This document shows, in pieces, positions 24,650-32,474 of a stretch of 48,787 nt of DNA; the first letter of the stretch is position 1; each line of letters starts with the position of its first letter. A model generated the notes under the pieces. It saw only the letters and a program-made list of their open reading frames with translations. It was not told where the DNA came from and did not search any database. Source of the DNA: Hydrotalea sp. Its GTDB lineage: Bacteria > Pseudomonadota > Alphaproteobacteria > JASGCL01. A program made the position numbers and the translations under genes. The DNA lies in the NCBI GenBank assembly GCA_030054115.1, contig JASGCL010000001.1, forward strand, positions 1 to 48,787. The letters run 5' to 3'.

Positions 24650-24979
24650 ATGCTCGGTATAGAAAAATTAATGCAACAGGCCAAGGAGTTGCAAGAAAAA
24701 ATGGCGACCATGGAAAAAAACATGGCGACATGGCAAGAAACCGGCACCGCCGGCGCGGGGGGCGAGGCGGTTCGCGTCACCCTTGACGGCAAGGGCATGG
24801 TTGTGACGGTGGAGATTGACGACGCGCTATTGTCGCCGGCGCAAAAAATTGTGCTGACCGATTTAATAAAAACCGCCACCAACCAGGCATCAGAAAAAAT
24901 AAAAAAACGGGTCGATGCCGAACGTAGCGAATTATTCGGCAACATTCCCATGCCGCCGGGTTTTAAATTGCCGTTTTAA
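24650..24979 (+). CDS. ybaB: YbaB/EbfC family nucleoid-associated protein
   Basis: 109 residues. A dimeric DNA-binding protein of the nucleoid. The N-terminal coiled coil (KLMQQAKELQEKMATME) is followed by the conserved core with GGEAVRVTLDGKGMVV and the C-terminal proline motif MPPGFKLPF. It sits between dnaX and recR, the standard order, with gaps of 4 and 45 bases, so it is cotranscribed with recombination and replication genes. Confidence 0.96.
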   Translation: MLGIEKLMQQAKELQEKMATMEKNMATWQETGTAGAGGEAVRVTLDGKGMVVTVEIDDALLSPAQKIVLTDLIKTATNQASEKIKKRVDAERSELFGNIPMPPGFKLPF

Positions 24980-25024
24980 TTTTTTCTAAAATTTTTAACG
25001 CGGCTTGAATTATGGCAACCACCA

Positions 25025-25687
25025 ATGGCAACCAAGGAACATAGATTATTTGAATTGTTGGCAAAACAATTATCGCGCCTGCCCGGCCTTGGCCCGCGGT
25101 CGGCGCGGCGCGCCCTCCTCCATTTGTTAAATAACCGCGAGGAAGAATTAAGCCCGCTCATCATCAATTTACAAATGGCCTATGACCAGGTTATTAAATG
25201 CCAAGAATGCGGCGCGTTGGATTTTGTCAACCCCTGCATGACCTGCACCGACCCGGCGCGCGACCAAACAAAAATTTGCGTCGTCGAACAAATGAGCGAC
25301 CTGTGGGCTATCGAACGGAGCGGGATTTACAAAGGCCTTTACCACGTGCTGGGTGGCGTCTTATCACCGCTCGACGGCGTGATGCCCGACAACCTGAACC
25401 TGGCGTCATTATTGCCGCGCTGTCGCGACAAAAAAATTGCCGAGGTCATCCTCGCCACCAACATCACGCTCGACGGCCAAACCACCGCGCACTATATTGC
25501 CGAAAATTTGGAACAGCTCGCCCTCGCCCCCAATGTTAATGGCGATGGCGACGAAAACACCGATGGTAATAAAAACGGCCTGACCATCACCCGCGTCGCC
25601 CACGGCGTGCCGGCGGGTGGCGAACTTGATTACATGGACGAGGGAACTTTATTCGCCGCCTTCAAAGCGCGAAAAAAGTTGGATTGA
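25025..25687 (+). CDS. recR: Recombination mediator RecR
   Basis: Works with RecF and RecO to load RecA on gapped DNA. 220 residues. An N-terminal helix-hairpin-helix (LSRLPGLGPRSARRALLHLL), a zinc site C59-x2-C62-x8-C71-x2-C74, then a Toprim domain beginning KICVVEQ and containing GLYHVLGG. An Asp/Asn/Gly-rich insertion (NVNGDGDENTDGNKNG) interrupts the Toprim domain before ITRVAHGVPAGGELDYMD and makes the protein longer than the usual 200. The last 82 bases before the stop are repeated 130 bases downstream. Confidence 0.96.
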   Translation: MATKEHRLFELLAKQLSRLPGLGPRSARRALLHLLNNREEELSPLIINLQMAYDQVIKCQECGALDFVNPCMTCTDPARDQTKICVVEQMSDLWAIERSGIYKGLYHVLGGVLSPLDGVMPDNLNLASLLPRCRDKKIAEVILATNITLDGQTTAHYIAENLEQLALAPNVNGDGDENTDGNKNGLTITRVAHGVPAGGELDYMDEGTLFAAFKARKKLD

Positions 25688-25815
25688 GGCACGCCGCGCA
25701 ACTTTATTTGACGATGTGCTAACGCACATCGCGGGCGTGCCGGCGGGTGGCGAACTTGATTACATGGACGAGGGAACTTTATTCGCCGCCTTAAAAGCGC
25801 GAAAAAAATTGGATT
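25604..25815 (+). repeat. 82-base direct repeat of the recR 3' end
   Basis: Copy 1 (25604-25685) is the end of recR; copy 2 (25734-25815) is 80/82 identical, differing at 25663 (C to A) and 25678 (G to A). Copy 1 ends in TGA and copy 2 in TAA. The 130-base offset is not a multiple of three. The 48-base spacer includes a perfect 8-bp hairpin. Confidence 0.95.
25712..25731. other. Hairpin between the recR repeat copies
   Basis: CGATGTGC pairs with GCACATCG around the loop TAAC. There is no T-tract, so it is not an obvious terminator. It ends two bases before the second repeat copy and may mark a recombination or insertion scar. Confidence 0.5.
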
Positions 25816-25817
25816 AA
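25734..25817 (+). pseudogene. Duplicate C-terminal fragment of recR
   Basis: This copy still encodes GVPAGGELDYMDEGTLFAA and then the KARKKLD end before TAA. A frame leading into it from inside recR is open, but it passes through recR coding sequence out of frame, so it is probably not a separate gene. It may be the remnant of the original recR end or of a second copy. Two substitutions show that the copies have begun to diverge or came from related strains. Confidence 0.6.
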
Positions 25818-25847
25818 CCCTAAGAACCCTAGCCGTGTAAAAAAAAA

Positions 25848-27902
25848 CTACCCCCGCCGCCGCCGTGTGCGGCCACCGCCGCTGGGCGATGCGTCGCCGC
25901 CGGTGCCGGTGGTCATTTTGCGCGGCGGTAATTGCACCGCACCGGCCAGGGCGGGGAAATCATCCACCGAATTGGGTATGCCCATTGCGTTGACAAAATA
26001 TTCTTGGAATTTCGGTTCGATGGCGGTTTCGATTTTTTCCACGCGGCGCACCACCTGTTCAATTTCATGCCGTTTGGCTTGGTTGACCAAGGCAATGCGC
26101 GCGCCGGTGCCGGCGGCATTGCCGACGCCGTTTATTTTGTCCAACGCACAATTGGGAATCATGCCCAATATCAAGGCGTATTTCGGTTCGATATGCGTGC
26201 CAAACGCGCCGGCCAATGCAATGCGGTCGGGGTTTTTTCCCAATTTATCCATCAACAATTTGCAACCGGCGTAAAGCGCGGCCTTGGCCAATTGAATGGC
26301 GCGAATGTCGCCCTGGGTTACCTTAATTTCCGGTTCGTTGTTTTCTGGGTTGCCATGGTGCAAAATATAACTGAATGTCCGGCCGTCGGCGATGATGCGC
26401 GGGTTGCGCGCCGCCATGGCACCATCAATCACGCCGTCGGTGCCGACAATACCGGCCAGCATCATTTCGGCAATGACCTCGATAATGCCACTGCCGCAAA
26501 TGCCGGTCGGGGCAATGTCGTCTTTGGCGTTGTTATCGTCCTTGGGGAAGCCTGGCTCGTCCGACCATTTTTCGCAACCGATAATTCTGAATTTTGGTTC
26601 CAGTGTTTCGCGGTCAATTCGCACCCGTTCAATCGCGCCCGACGCCGCCCGTTGGCCAGACGAAATCTGTGCCCCCTCCAACGCCGGGCCGGTCGGGCTG
26701 GAACATGCCAACAACCGCTCGCGGTTACCCAAAACAATTTCGGCGTTGGTGCCAACATCAACCAATAACGAAATTTCGTCTCGGTTATATGGCTCCTCCG
26801 CCAATATCACCGCCGCCGAATCCGCCCCCACGTGGCCGGCAATACATGGCAGAACATATAATTCCGCAGACGGGTGCAGGGCAAAACCAACATCGCGCGC
26901 CGGCATGGTGATGGCGTGGTTTGTGGCCAATGCAAATGGTGCCCAACCCAATTCGGTCGGGTTGATGCCCAAAAATAAATGGTGCATCACCGGGTTGCCC
27001 ACCACCGTCACCGCAACCACCATTTGCGGGTCAAGGTTAATTTCTTTGCACGCACGCACCGCCAGGTCGTTCAGGGCGAATCGCACCGCCTCGGTCATTT
27101 CTTTTTCGCCACCCTTGTTCATCATGACATACGAAACGCGGCTCATTAAATCTTCGCCGAAACGGATTTGCGGGTTCATGGCCCCGACCGACGACACGAC
27201 ATCGGCCGTTAACAAATTGGTCAAGTGCAACGACATGGTGGTTGACCCCAAATCTATCGCCAGGCCGTAAATCGTGGCGACGTCGCCCGCCCACAAACCG
27301 GCGACCTCCACCCCATTGCGCACCATGGCGGTTACCGACCATTTGCCCTTGCGCAATTCTTCCTGAATGCTGGGCAAGATATGCGGGTTGATGTGTAATT
27401 TTTCTTCGGTGAAACCATGTTGTTCGCACAATGCCGTTATCACCCGTTCGCTGTCGCCCGATGGTTTGTGCATGTCGGGTTCGGTTACATTGATGGCGTA
27501 TAATTTTACATTGGGGTCGGTGGCAATGGCGCGTTTGTCGACCGCCTTACGAATTACTTGGCGGTGGATTTGGCTGTCCTCGGGGATGTCAATCACCATG
27601 TCGCCCTGGAGCGTGCAATTGCACCCCAGGCGGCGTTCGGGTTTTAGGCCTTTTTTATTTTTGTAACGTGCCTCGACATCGTTAAATGGAGACAGGTTAT
27701 TTTCGCCGGCCTCTATCGCGAATTTTGGGAAACTGCCAAAACCGGGTTCGACTTGGCATCGGCCACAAATGCCGCGCCCGCCGCACACCGAATCCAAATC
27801 GACGCCCAAACCGCGCGCCGCCGCCAGAATCGACGTGCCGACCGGGAATTCGCCACGCTTCCCCGATGGCGTAAAAACAATTTTGGCTTTGCTGTCGGAC
27901 AT
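25848..27902 (-). CDS. RACo-like corrinoid-protein activator (2Fe-2S plus ASKHA/DUF4445)
   Basis: 684 residues. The N-terminal plant-type 2Fe-2S ferredoxin domain has C40-x5-C46-x2-C49 and a fourth Cys at 94 or 96. A linker leads to an ASKHA ATPase fold starting at GLAIDLGSTT (about 213-222), with LLVDVGTNAEIVLG and a later LAGAFGTHI. This is the layout of RACo enzymes, which use ATP to reduce inactive Co(II) corrinoid proteins to Co(I). A methyltetrahydrofolate:corrinoid methyltransferase gene lies upstream on the same strand and fits that role. The C-terminus is a Gly/Arg-rich tail ending RRRRG, like that of the methyltransferase. AAAGGAG, the probable ribosome site, lies inside the end of the preceding gene. 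Confidence 0.9.
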   Translation of the reverse strand: MSDSKAKIVFTPSGKRGEFPVGTSILAAARGLGVDLDSVCGGRGICGRCQVEPGFGSFPKFAIEAGENNLSPFNDVEARYKNKKGLKPERRLGCNCTLQGDMVIDIPEDSQIHRQVIRKAVDKRAIATDPNVKLYAINVTEPDMHKPSGDSERVITALCEQHGFTEEKLHINPHILPSIQEELRKGKWSVTAMVRNGVEVAGLWAGDVATIYGLAIDLGSTTMSLHLTNLLTADVVSSVGAMNPQIRFGEDLMSRVSYVMMNKGGEKEMTEAVRFALNDLAVRACKEINLDPQMVVAVTVVGNPVMHHLFLGINPTELGWAPFALATNHAITMPARDVGFALHPSAELYVLPCIAGHVGADSAAVILAEEPYNRDEISLLVDVGTNAEIVLGNRERLLACSSPTGPALEGAQISSGQRAASGAIERVRIDRETLEPKFRIIGCEKWSDEPGFPKDDNNAKDDIAPTGICGSGIIEVIAEMMLAGIVGTDGVIDGAMAARNPRIIADGRTFSYILHHGNPENNEPEIKVTQGDIRAIQLAKAALYAGCKLLMDKLGKNPDRIALAGAFGTHIEPKYALILGMIPNCALDKINGVGNAAGTGARIALVNQAKRHEIEQVVRRVEKIETAIEPKFQEYFVNAMGIPNSVDDFPALAGAVQLPPRKMTTGTGGDASPSGGGRTRRRRG

Positions 27903-27905
27903 TTA

Positions 27906-29210
27906 TTATAACGCTCCTTTTTCCTTTTTTATTTGTTTTTCAAATTCTTTTATCTGATTAAAAACTTCTTCAATATCATCGGTCGCAACCCATTCATAAA
28001 GAGATTGATAATGGTTATGAATCATTGTTTCGATTTCGATATTAAATGGTGTTTGATAAGCTTTCTCTAATGTAAAACCTCGCTTCGGATCGCTGGTTTG
28101 ATAATTGTTTAAGCGCGCTTTAGGATCTTTTGCAACGCCAACCTTTAATTGGCCTTTATAAGCTTTATTAGAAATAATGTAAATATAACCTGCAATCGCA
28201 CCACCTGCACCACCATCGGTTCTTTTTGGCGGCGCGGTGCTATCGTGGATTTCTTTATTCCAATCCATAATTGTATGTTTTTCTTTGTTTAACCGTTCCT
28301 TTACCAACTCATAGGCTTTATAACTAACATCAATGCCAACCCAGCGGCGACCCAACCGTTCAGCCGCCACACAAGCGGTAGCGCAACCACAAAACGGGTC
28401 AAGCACCATATCACCTTCATTGCTACTAGCCTTAATAATCCTTTCCAACAAAATAAGAGGCTTTTGCGTTGGATAACCCGTGCGCTCTTTCGCCGTTGAG
28501 CCAATGGGTGGAATCTCCCACCAATCGCCTGTTTTAACACCTCGGCTTTCATCTTCAAGAAAAACTTTATACCTATTTCCCTTGACAGTATGCCATCGCC
28601 ATCTCTTGCCGGTTTCTTCGTCTGTATAACCATAATCTTTTTTTATCCACTCGCCGTAGGGATCGTATTGTGTATTAAAAACAGGAGCATCTGACTTAGC
28701 ATAATATAAAATAATATCATGTAGCTTTTGGAATTTGTTTGCTACCGCCGTCCAGCGTTTATAAGCCCAAATAACCTCATTTCTAAAATTCTTTTCACCG
28801 AAAATACAATCCAGCACCAATTTTAAATAATGGCTCATCGTTGGATCGCAATGTAAATAAACACTGCCCGTTTCTTTTAACACGCGATGAATTTCTATCA
28901 ATCGAATGGCCATATAAACACAATAGCAATAATTATATTTATTGCTGAATTCTTTTATACCCAGCAATAAAGAATAAAGCTGATAATTCTCGGCCTCGAT
29001 TTCTTTAACCCACTCATCCTTAACATCTTCCTCGCTAAAAATATCTCGGAACTCAGCACCTTCAGCACTACTTCCTATCGGCGCGGTAAAAATTTTCTTT
29101 TTATTAAAAGGCGGGTCAAGATAAACTAAATCTATGCAATTTGAATTAATGCCACGCAATATATCGATATTATCATGACAAAAAACAGTGCGATTTTTTA
29201 CATTCAACAT
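27906..29210 (-). CDS. DNA adenine methyltransferase fused to a GIY-YIG-like domain
   Basis: 434 residues from ATG 29210, chosen because AGGA lies about 10 bases before it; a TTG at 29228 is less likely. Residues 1-325 are a beta-class methyltransferase: DPPF at 32-35 precedes DPFCGCAT at 271-278, with TGYPTQKP between them as in known N6-adenine or N4-cytosine enzymes. From 341 onward, GYIYIISN, LKVGVAKDPKARL and a later FNIEIETMIHNHY resemble GIY-YIG nucleases of the T5orf172/Mug113 type, with Arg366 and a downstream Glu in suitable places. It is strongly AT-rich and lies between two genes of a corrinoid operon, so it looks recently acquired. The stop is 3 bases before the RACo-like start. 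Confidence 0.88.
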   Translation of the reverse strand: MLNVKNRTVFCHDNIDILRGINSNCIDLVYLDPPFNKKKIFTAPIGSSAEGAEFRDIFSEEDVKDEWVKEIEAENYQLYSLLLGIKEFSNKYNYCYCVYMAIRLIEIHRVLKETGSVYLHCDPTMSHYLKLVLDCIFGEKNFRNEVIWAYKRWTAVANKFQKLHDIILYYAKSDAPVFNTQYDPYGEWIKKDYGYTDEETGKRWRWHTVKGNRYKVFLEDESRGVKTGDWWEIPPIGSTAKERTGYPTQKPLILLERIIKASSNEGDMVLDPFCGCATACVAAERLGRRWVGIDVSYKAYELVKERLNKEKHTIMDWNKEIHDSTAPPKRTDGGAGGAIAGYIYIISNKAYKGQLKVGVAKDPKARLNNYQTSDPKRGFTLEKAYQTPFNIEIETMIHNHYQSLYEWVATDDIEEVFNQIKEFEKQIKKEKGAL

Positions 29211-29284
29211 AATTTGGATTCCTAGCAACTTTCGCCATTATATAAAAGGAATTTTTATAAGTCATGCAACGAAGCGCAGAAACA

Positions 29285-29476
29285 TTATTTAAACAGCGAC
29301 CAAAAACTAACGGTGGTGCGTTTGTAAATCTTGTTATAAATATACCTCTTAGGATTGGTAACCCAACCATAACCGCGGGGCATTTTTAAACCCGCGCGAT
29401 TAACAATTTGTCTTTTTATCGACATCCGCGCCGCCAACATTTTGCGCGGCGATGGTTTTCTAATACCGAATTTCAT
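29285..29476 (-). CDS. 63-residue basic protein, unknown function
   Basis: The sequence starts MKFGIRKPSPRKMLAARMS and ends with PKRYIYNKIYKRTT and a short hydrophobic tail. It is very rich in Lys and Arg. From memory, similar short proteins with an initial KFGIRxPSxxK motif and a final NPKxxxYNKxYxxTT motif occur in Firmicutes and phages; I could not check this. It starts 21 bases after mtgA on the same strand and is followed by the methyltransferase-GIY-YIG gene, so it may be part of the same insertion. Function unknown. Confidence 0.65.
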   Translation of the reverse strand: MKFGIRKPSPRKMLAARMSIKRQIVNRAGLKMPRGYGWVTNPKRYIYNKIYKRTTVSFWSLFK

Positions 29477-29497
29477 TTTTTAACAAATCCCCCTCTA

Positions 29498-30397
29498 CTA
29501 CCCCCGCCGTCTGCGACTGCGGTCACTGCGGCCACCCTCGCTACCGGCCACGGGTGGTTCGCGGAATTTGGTAATCCACGCCGCGCAATTTAAATCGGTG
29601 CCGGCGATAACATCGGCCGACGCAATGCCGAGCATTTCCTCGGGGTGCAATGGATTCATAATGGCCGACGTCATGCCCGCGCCAATCGCCATCGACAAAA
29701 ATGTCGCGTTCAGCGCATGGCGGTTCGGCAGGCCAAAGCTGATGTTCGACGCGCCGCAAGATGTATTGACCTTTAATTCCTCGCGCAGGCGACGGATGAG
29801 CTTCATCGCCGCTTGCCCCGCCTGGCCCAATGCACCAATCGGCATGACCAGCGGGTCGATAAGCACGTCAGACGCCGGAATGCCAAAATCCATGGCGCGG
29901 TGGACGATTTTTTTTGCAACCTCGAACCGCACGTCGGGGTTTTCGGAAATGCCGGTTTCGTCGTTCGAAATACCAATCACCGCGCAATTGTATTTTTTCA
30001 CCAATGGCAAGACGACCTCCAATCGTTCTTCCTCGCCCGTTACCGAATTTAACAACGCCTTACCCTTATAAACCGATAGGCCACGTTCCAACGCCGCCAC
30101 AATGGAGGAATCGATAGCAAGCGGCAGGTCGGTCATTTCTTGGACCAATTGAATCGTTTTTGCCAAAATCGCCGGTTCATCGGCCAACGGAATACCGGCA
30201 TTGATGTCGAGCATATGCGCGCCGGCCGCAACCTGGGCTTCGACGTCCCTTATCACGGTTTCGAAATTGCCTTCCTTCATCTCGGCGGCCAATTTTTTGC
30301 GCCCGGTGGGGTTAATGCGCTCGCCGATAACGACGAATGGCACGTCAAAACCAATGGTGATTTTTTTCCGGTCGGAGCTGATGATGGTATTGGTCAT
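29498..30397 (-). CDS. mtgA: Methyltetrahydrofolate:corrinoid methyltransferase
   Basis: 299 residues forming a pterin-binding TIM barrel of the dihydropteroate synthase/AcsE type. Motifs: VVIGERINPTGRKKLA near the start, AHMLDINAGIPLADE, LAIDSS, LLNSVTGEEER, NTSCGASNISFGLPNR and NPLHPE. Such enzymes move the methyl group between methyltetrahydrofolate and a corrinoid protein, for example in glycine betaine or methylamine demethylation. The RACo-like gene downstream would keep the corrinoid partner active, but the corrinoid protein itself and any MttB-type methyltransferase are not in this window. The C-terminal SEGGRSDRSRRRRG tail lies beyond the barrel and resembles that of the RACo-like protein. 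The gene symbol is by analogy. Confidence 0.88.
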   Translation of the reverse strand: MTNTIISSDRKKITIGFDVPFVVIGERINPTGRKKLAAEMKEGNFETVIRDVEAQVAAGAHMLDINAGIPLADEPAILAKTIQLVQEMTDLPLAIDSSIVAALERGLSVYKGKALLNSVTGEEERLEVVLPLVKKYNCAVIGISNDETGISENPDVRFEVAKKIVHRAMDFGIPASDVLIDPLVMPIGALGQAGQAAMKLIRRLREELKVNTSCGASNISFGLPNRHALNATFLSMAIGAGMTSAIMNPLHPEEMLGIASADVIAGTDLNCAAWITKFREPPVAGSEGGRSDRSRRRRG

Positions 30398-30582
30398 GAT
30401 TTTTGGGGGTATCCTTTGGTTGTAAAAAATATAGTGGGTTAATTTCCCTTATACGATAAAACCAACAAAGACAAGCGGGATTTTTCGTCAACCAACCCAC
30501 CATAAAAAAGCAAAAAATAGTTACGCCACGCGGGTCGCGGCCATGGTTAGCGAGAGCTTACCACAGCCAAAAAATTTTCTGA

Positions 30583-30610
30583 TTGCAATTTTATAAAACC
30601 ATGATATGCT
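30583..30610 (+). promoter_or_regulatory. Promoter of the two-cupin gene, probably leaderless
   Basis: TTGCAA (30583-30588), 16 bases, then TATGCT (30605-30610). Transcription would start about 7 bases after the -10, at 30617, which is the A of the start codon. No Shine-Dalgarno sequence lies upstream of the ATG. Confidence 0.5.
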
Positions 30611-30616
30611 AAGCAA

Positions 30617-31387
30617 ATGGTTGATATTATCCCCCTCAATTTTTCAGACATGGCCGCGCCCAGCCATGATGTGTTGGACAATGACGGCGAAAAATTATTT
30701 TCGGTGCGGTCGGGCAAACCCGGCGAAACCGACACTTGGGTGCCACACGAACATAAAGAAATGGGAATCTTGGCGGGTTTTTGGGCCTGCACCGAATCGG
30801 ATAATAATATTAATTATAAGGAATGGGAGTATTTCCATTTTTTAAAGGGTGAAGCGATAATCACCAACCAAGCCGGCCAATCATGGACGGTGAATGAAAA
30901 ATCGGCGGTGATTGTGCCGAAGGGATTCCGTGGCCGTTGGCAAACCACCAAGGAAATTTTAAAAAAATTCGTTATCATTGCGCCCGACAAATCGCTGGCC
31001 GAAAATTACGACCCAAATAAAATTATTATCGTCGGCGAACAATCGCCCGATTTGCCAACCCCCGATGTCGAAGCAACACCGGCCGATAAATTAATTCCCG
31101 GCACCGGCACCATGGGCACCAAAACATGGGATTTTTACCACGACGACAATGTGGTCACCATCGATTGCGGCCTGTGGGGTTGCGAGGTTGGTAAAAAAAA
31201 TACATTTCACGAGGGGTATTGGGAATTTTGCCATCTCCTGCGCGGCGCGGCGACATTAACCAACGACGCCGGCAAATCATGGTCTTTCAAGGCGGGCGAT
31301 GGTTTTATCGTGCCCCCCAATTTCAAGGGCACATGGCACACCACCGCGGACTTGCTGAAGGAATATGTTATTATAACACCGCGGTAG
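30617..31387 (+). CDS. Protein with two DUF861-type cupin domains
   Basis: 256 residues. Two copies of the same barrel can be read: one with YKEWEYFHFLKGEAIITN, then VIVPKGFRGRWQTT and KKFVII; the other with HEGYWEFCHLLRGAATLTND, then FIVPPNFKGTWHTT and KEYVIITPR. This spacing matches the cupin_3/DUF861 family, small metal-binding barrels sometimes linked to ureidoglycolate and amine metabolism. Only some of the usual metal ligands are visible, so catalysis is uncertain. It is divergent from mtgA, and the promoter predicts a leaderless mRNA. Confidence 0.85.
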   Translation: MVDIIPLNFSDMAAPSHDVLDNDGEKLFSVRSGKPGETDTWVPHEHKEMGILAGFWACTESDNNINYKEWEYFHFLKGEAIITNQAGQSWTVNEKSAVIVPKGFRGRWQTTKEILKKFVIIAPDKSLAENYDPNKIIIVGEQSPDLPTPDVEATPADKLIPGTGTMGTKTWDFYHDDNVVTIDCGLWGCEVGKKNTFHEGYWEFCHLLRGAATLTNDAGKSWSFKAGDGFIVPPNFKGTWHTTADLLKEYVIITPR

Positions 31388-31392
31388 GGCAT

Positions 31393-32016
31393 ATGCTTAG
31401 TAGCACTTATTTAGATAATCTAAATTTGAAAGCGTCCGACATTGAGATGCTTTCGGCAAGAATGCGGCATAAATATAATTTTAACCACGCAGAACAGGCT
31501 ATAGAAAAAGCGAAAAGTAATCTCAGCGATGAAAATTTAATTGAAGCCTTTTGTGAAATCCAAGCTTGGGGAGGTAAAGACGCTTGGCGACACAAAGGTA
31601 AATGGATGAACACAAAAACTCTAGCGACTTATAAGCAATTAATAAATGCTATTGCAAATGTTCTAAATCACAATGGCTATTATAACTATGCATCTATATT
31701 ACCACCTGAAATAAAAATAAATGGTTTGGCTATATCTTATCATTCTAAACATTTAAAATTTATTGATAACAATTTTATTGTTTATGATAGCTACATTAGT
31801 CAGAAAATTGGAGATAAGGGAGAAACTTTAAACGGATATAAATTTTTTCATCAATGGTGTTTAAAAAAAGCAAAAAAAGAAAATGTAATGATTCATGAAT
31901 TAGAAGAAGCAATTTGGGAAAAAATATTTGAAACCAACTCAAGTCCTCGTTATGAATGCCCTCGGGATACTCTAAAAAAGCAAATAGATGAGTTCAGAAA
32001 AGCAGTTGGCCTCTAA
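31393..32016 (+). CDS. AT-rich protein of unknown function
   Basis: 207 residues from ATG 31393, 5 bases after the cupin gene stop. A longer frame running back into the cupin gene exists but overlaps real coding sequence, so I reject it. The protein is hydrophilic and helical, with a segment LKFIDNNFIVYDSYISQKIG that recalls the 'K-x-L-x-F-x(5)-F-x-I-x-D-S' element of helix-hairpin-helix glycosylase-like proteins of some defence families; this is a weak hint. There is no signal peptide or membrane segment. Its composition is foreign to its neighbours, suggesting a single-gene acquisition. Confidence 0.7.
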   Translation: MLSSTYLDNLNLKASDIEMLSARMRHKYNFNHAEQAIEKAKSNLSDENLIEAFCEIQAWGGKDAWRHKGKWMNTKTLATYKQLINAIANVLNHNGYYNYASILPPEIKINGLAISYHSKHLKFIDNNFIVYDSYISQKIGDKGETLNGYKFFHQWCLKKAKKENVMIHELEEAIWEKIFETNSSPRYECPRDTLKKQIDEFRKAVGL

Positions 32017-32036
32017 CTAGCCCACAACCGCACCAC

Positions 32037-32384
32037 CTACAACGCCGCGCCGTCGTATTGGTTTACCGTGACCGATTTTTCGTCAAGTCCGTCAACGCAA
32101 TGCAGGTTGATGGCATAGGTTTTCGCGCCGTTATGTTCCGCCTCCGACCATGGCGACACACCGCATTCTTTGCAAAAAAAATGGTGGATGGTTTTTTTGC
32201 CAAATTGGTAATCTTTCGTCTCGGTAGTTTTTTGCACCGCAACCTTATCGCTGGTGCGAAAAACCAACATCGAACCCTTTCGCCGGCAAATCGAACAATT
32301 GCACGTTATCGCCTGCTCCCCCGCCGCCATGTCAAATTCAATTTTTAAACCGCCGCAATGGCAAGATGATGTGTGTTTGGTCAT
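32037..32384 (-). CDS. GFA/CENP-V family zinc protein
   Basis: 115 residues. Cys pattern: C8-x-C10-G, C28-x-C30-x2-C33 and C71-x2-C74-G, typical of the glutathione-dependent formaldehyde-activating (GFA) fold with two structural or catalytic zinc ions. Many members act on thiol adducts; the specific substrate is unknown. Formaldehyde detoxification would fit an organism that demethylates amines, but gene order gives no direct support. A small single-gene unit convergent with the AT-rich gene at 31393. Confidence 0.9.
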   Translation of the reverse strand: MTKHTSSCHCGGLKIEFDMAAGEQAITCNCSICRRKGSMLVFRTSDKVAVQKTTETKDYQFGKKTIHHFFCKECGVSPWSEAEHNGAKTYAINLHCVDGLDEKSVTVNQYDGAAL

Positions 32385-32474
32385 TTTTTTTCTCCTGTTT
32401 TTTTTATGCTATAATATTCTTGTAAGGGAGGCAATAAAAAAATTCACCCTCGTTTACCCTCCCCACGCGCGCCC

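Noticed and set aside
25617-25817. 66-codon frame ending in the duplicated recR tail
   Set aside because: Its first half is recR sequence read out of frame; better explained as a duplication scar.
31219-31392. Upstream extension of the AT-rich gene into the cupin gene
   Set aside because: This stretch codes for the second cupin domain in another frame; the AT-rich composition begins only after the cupin stop.
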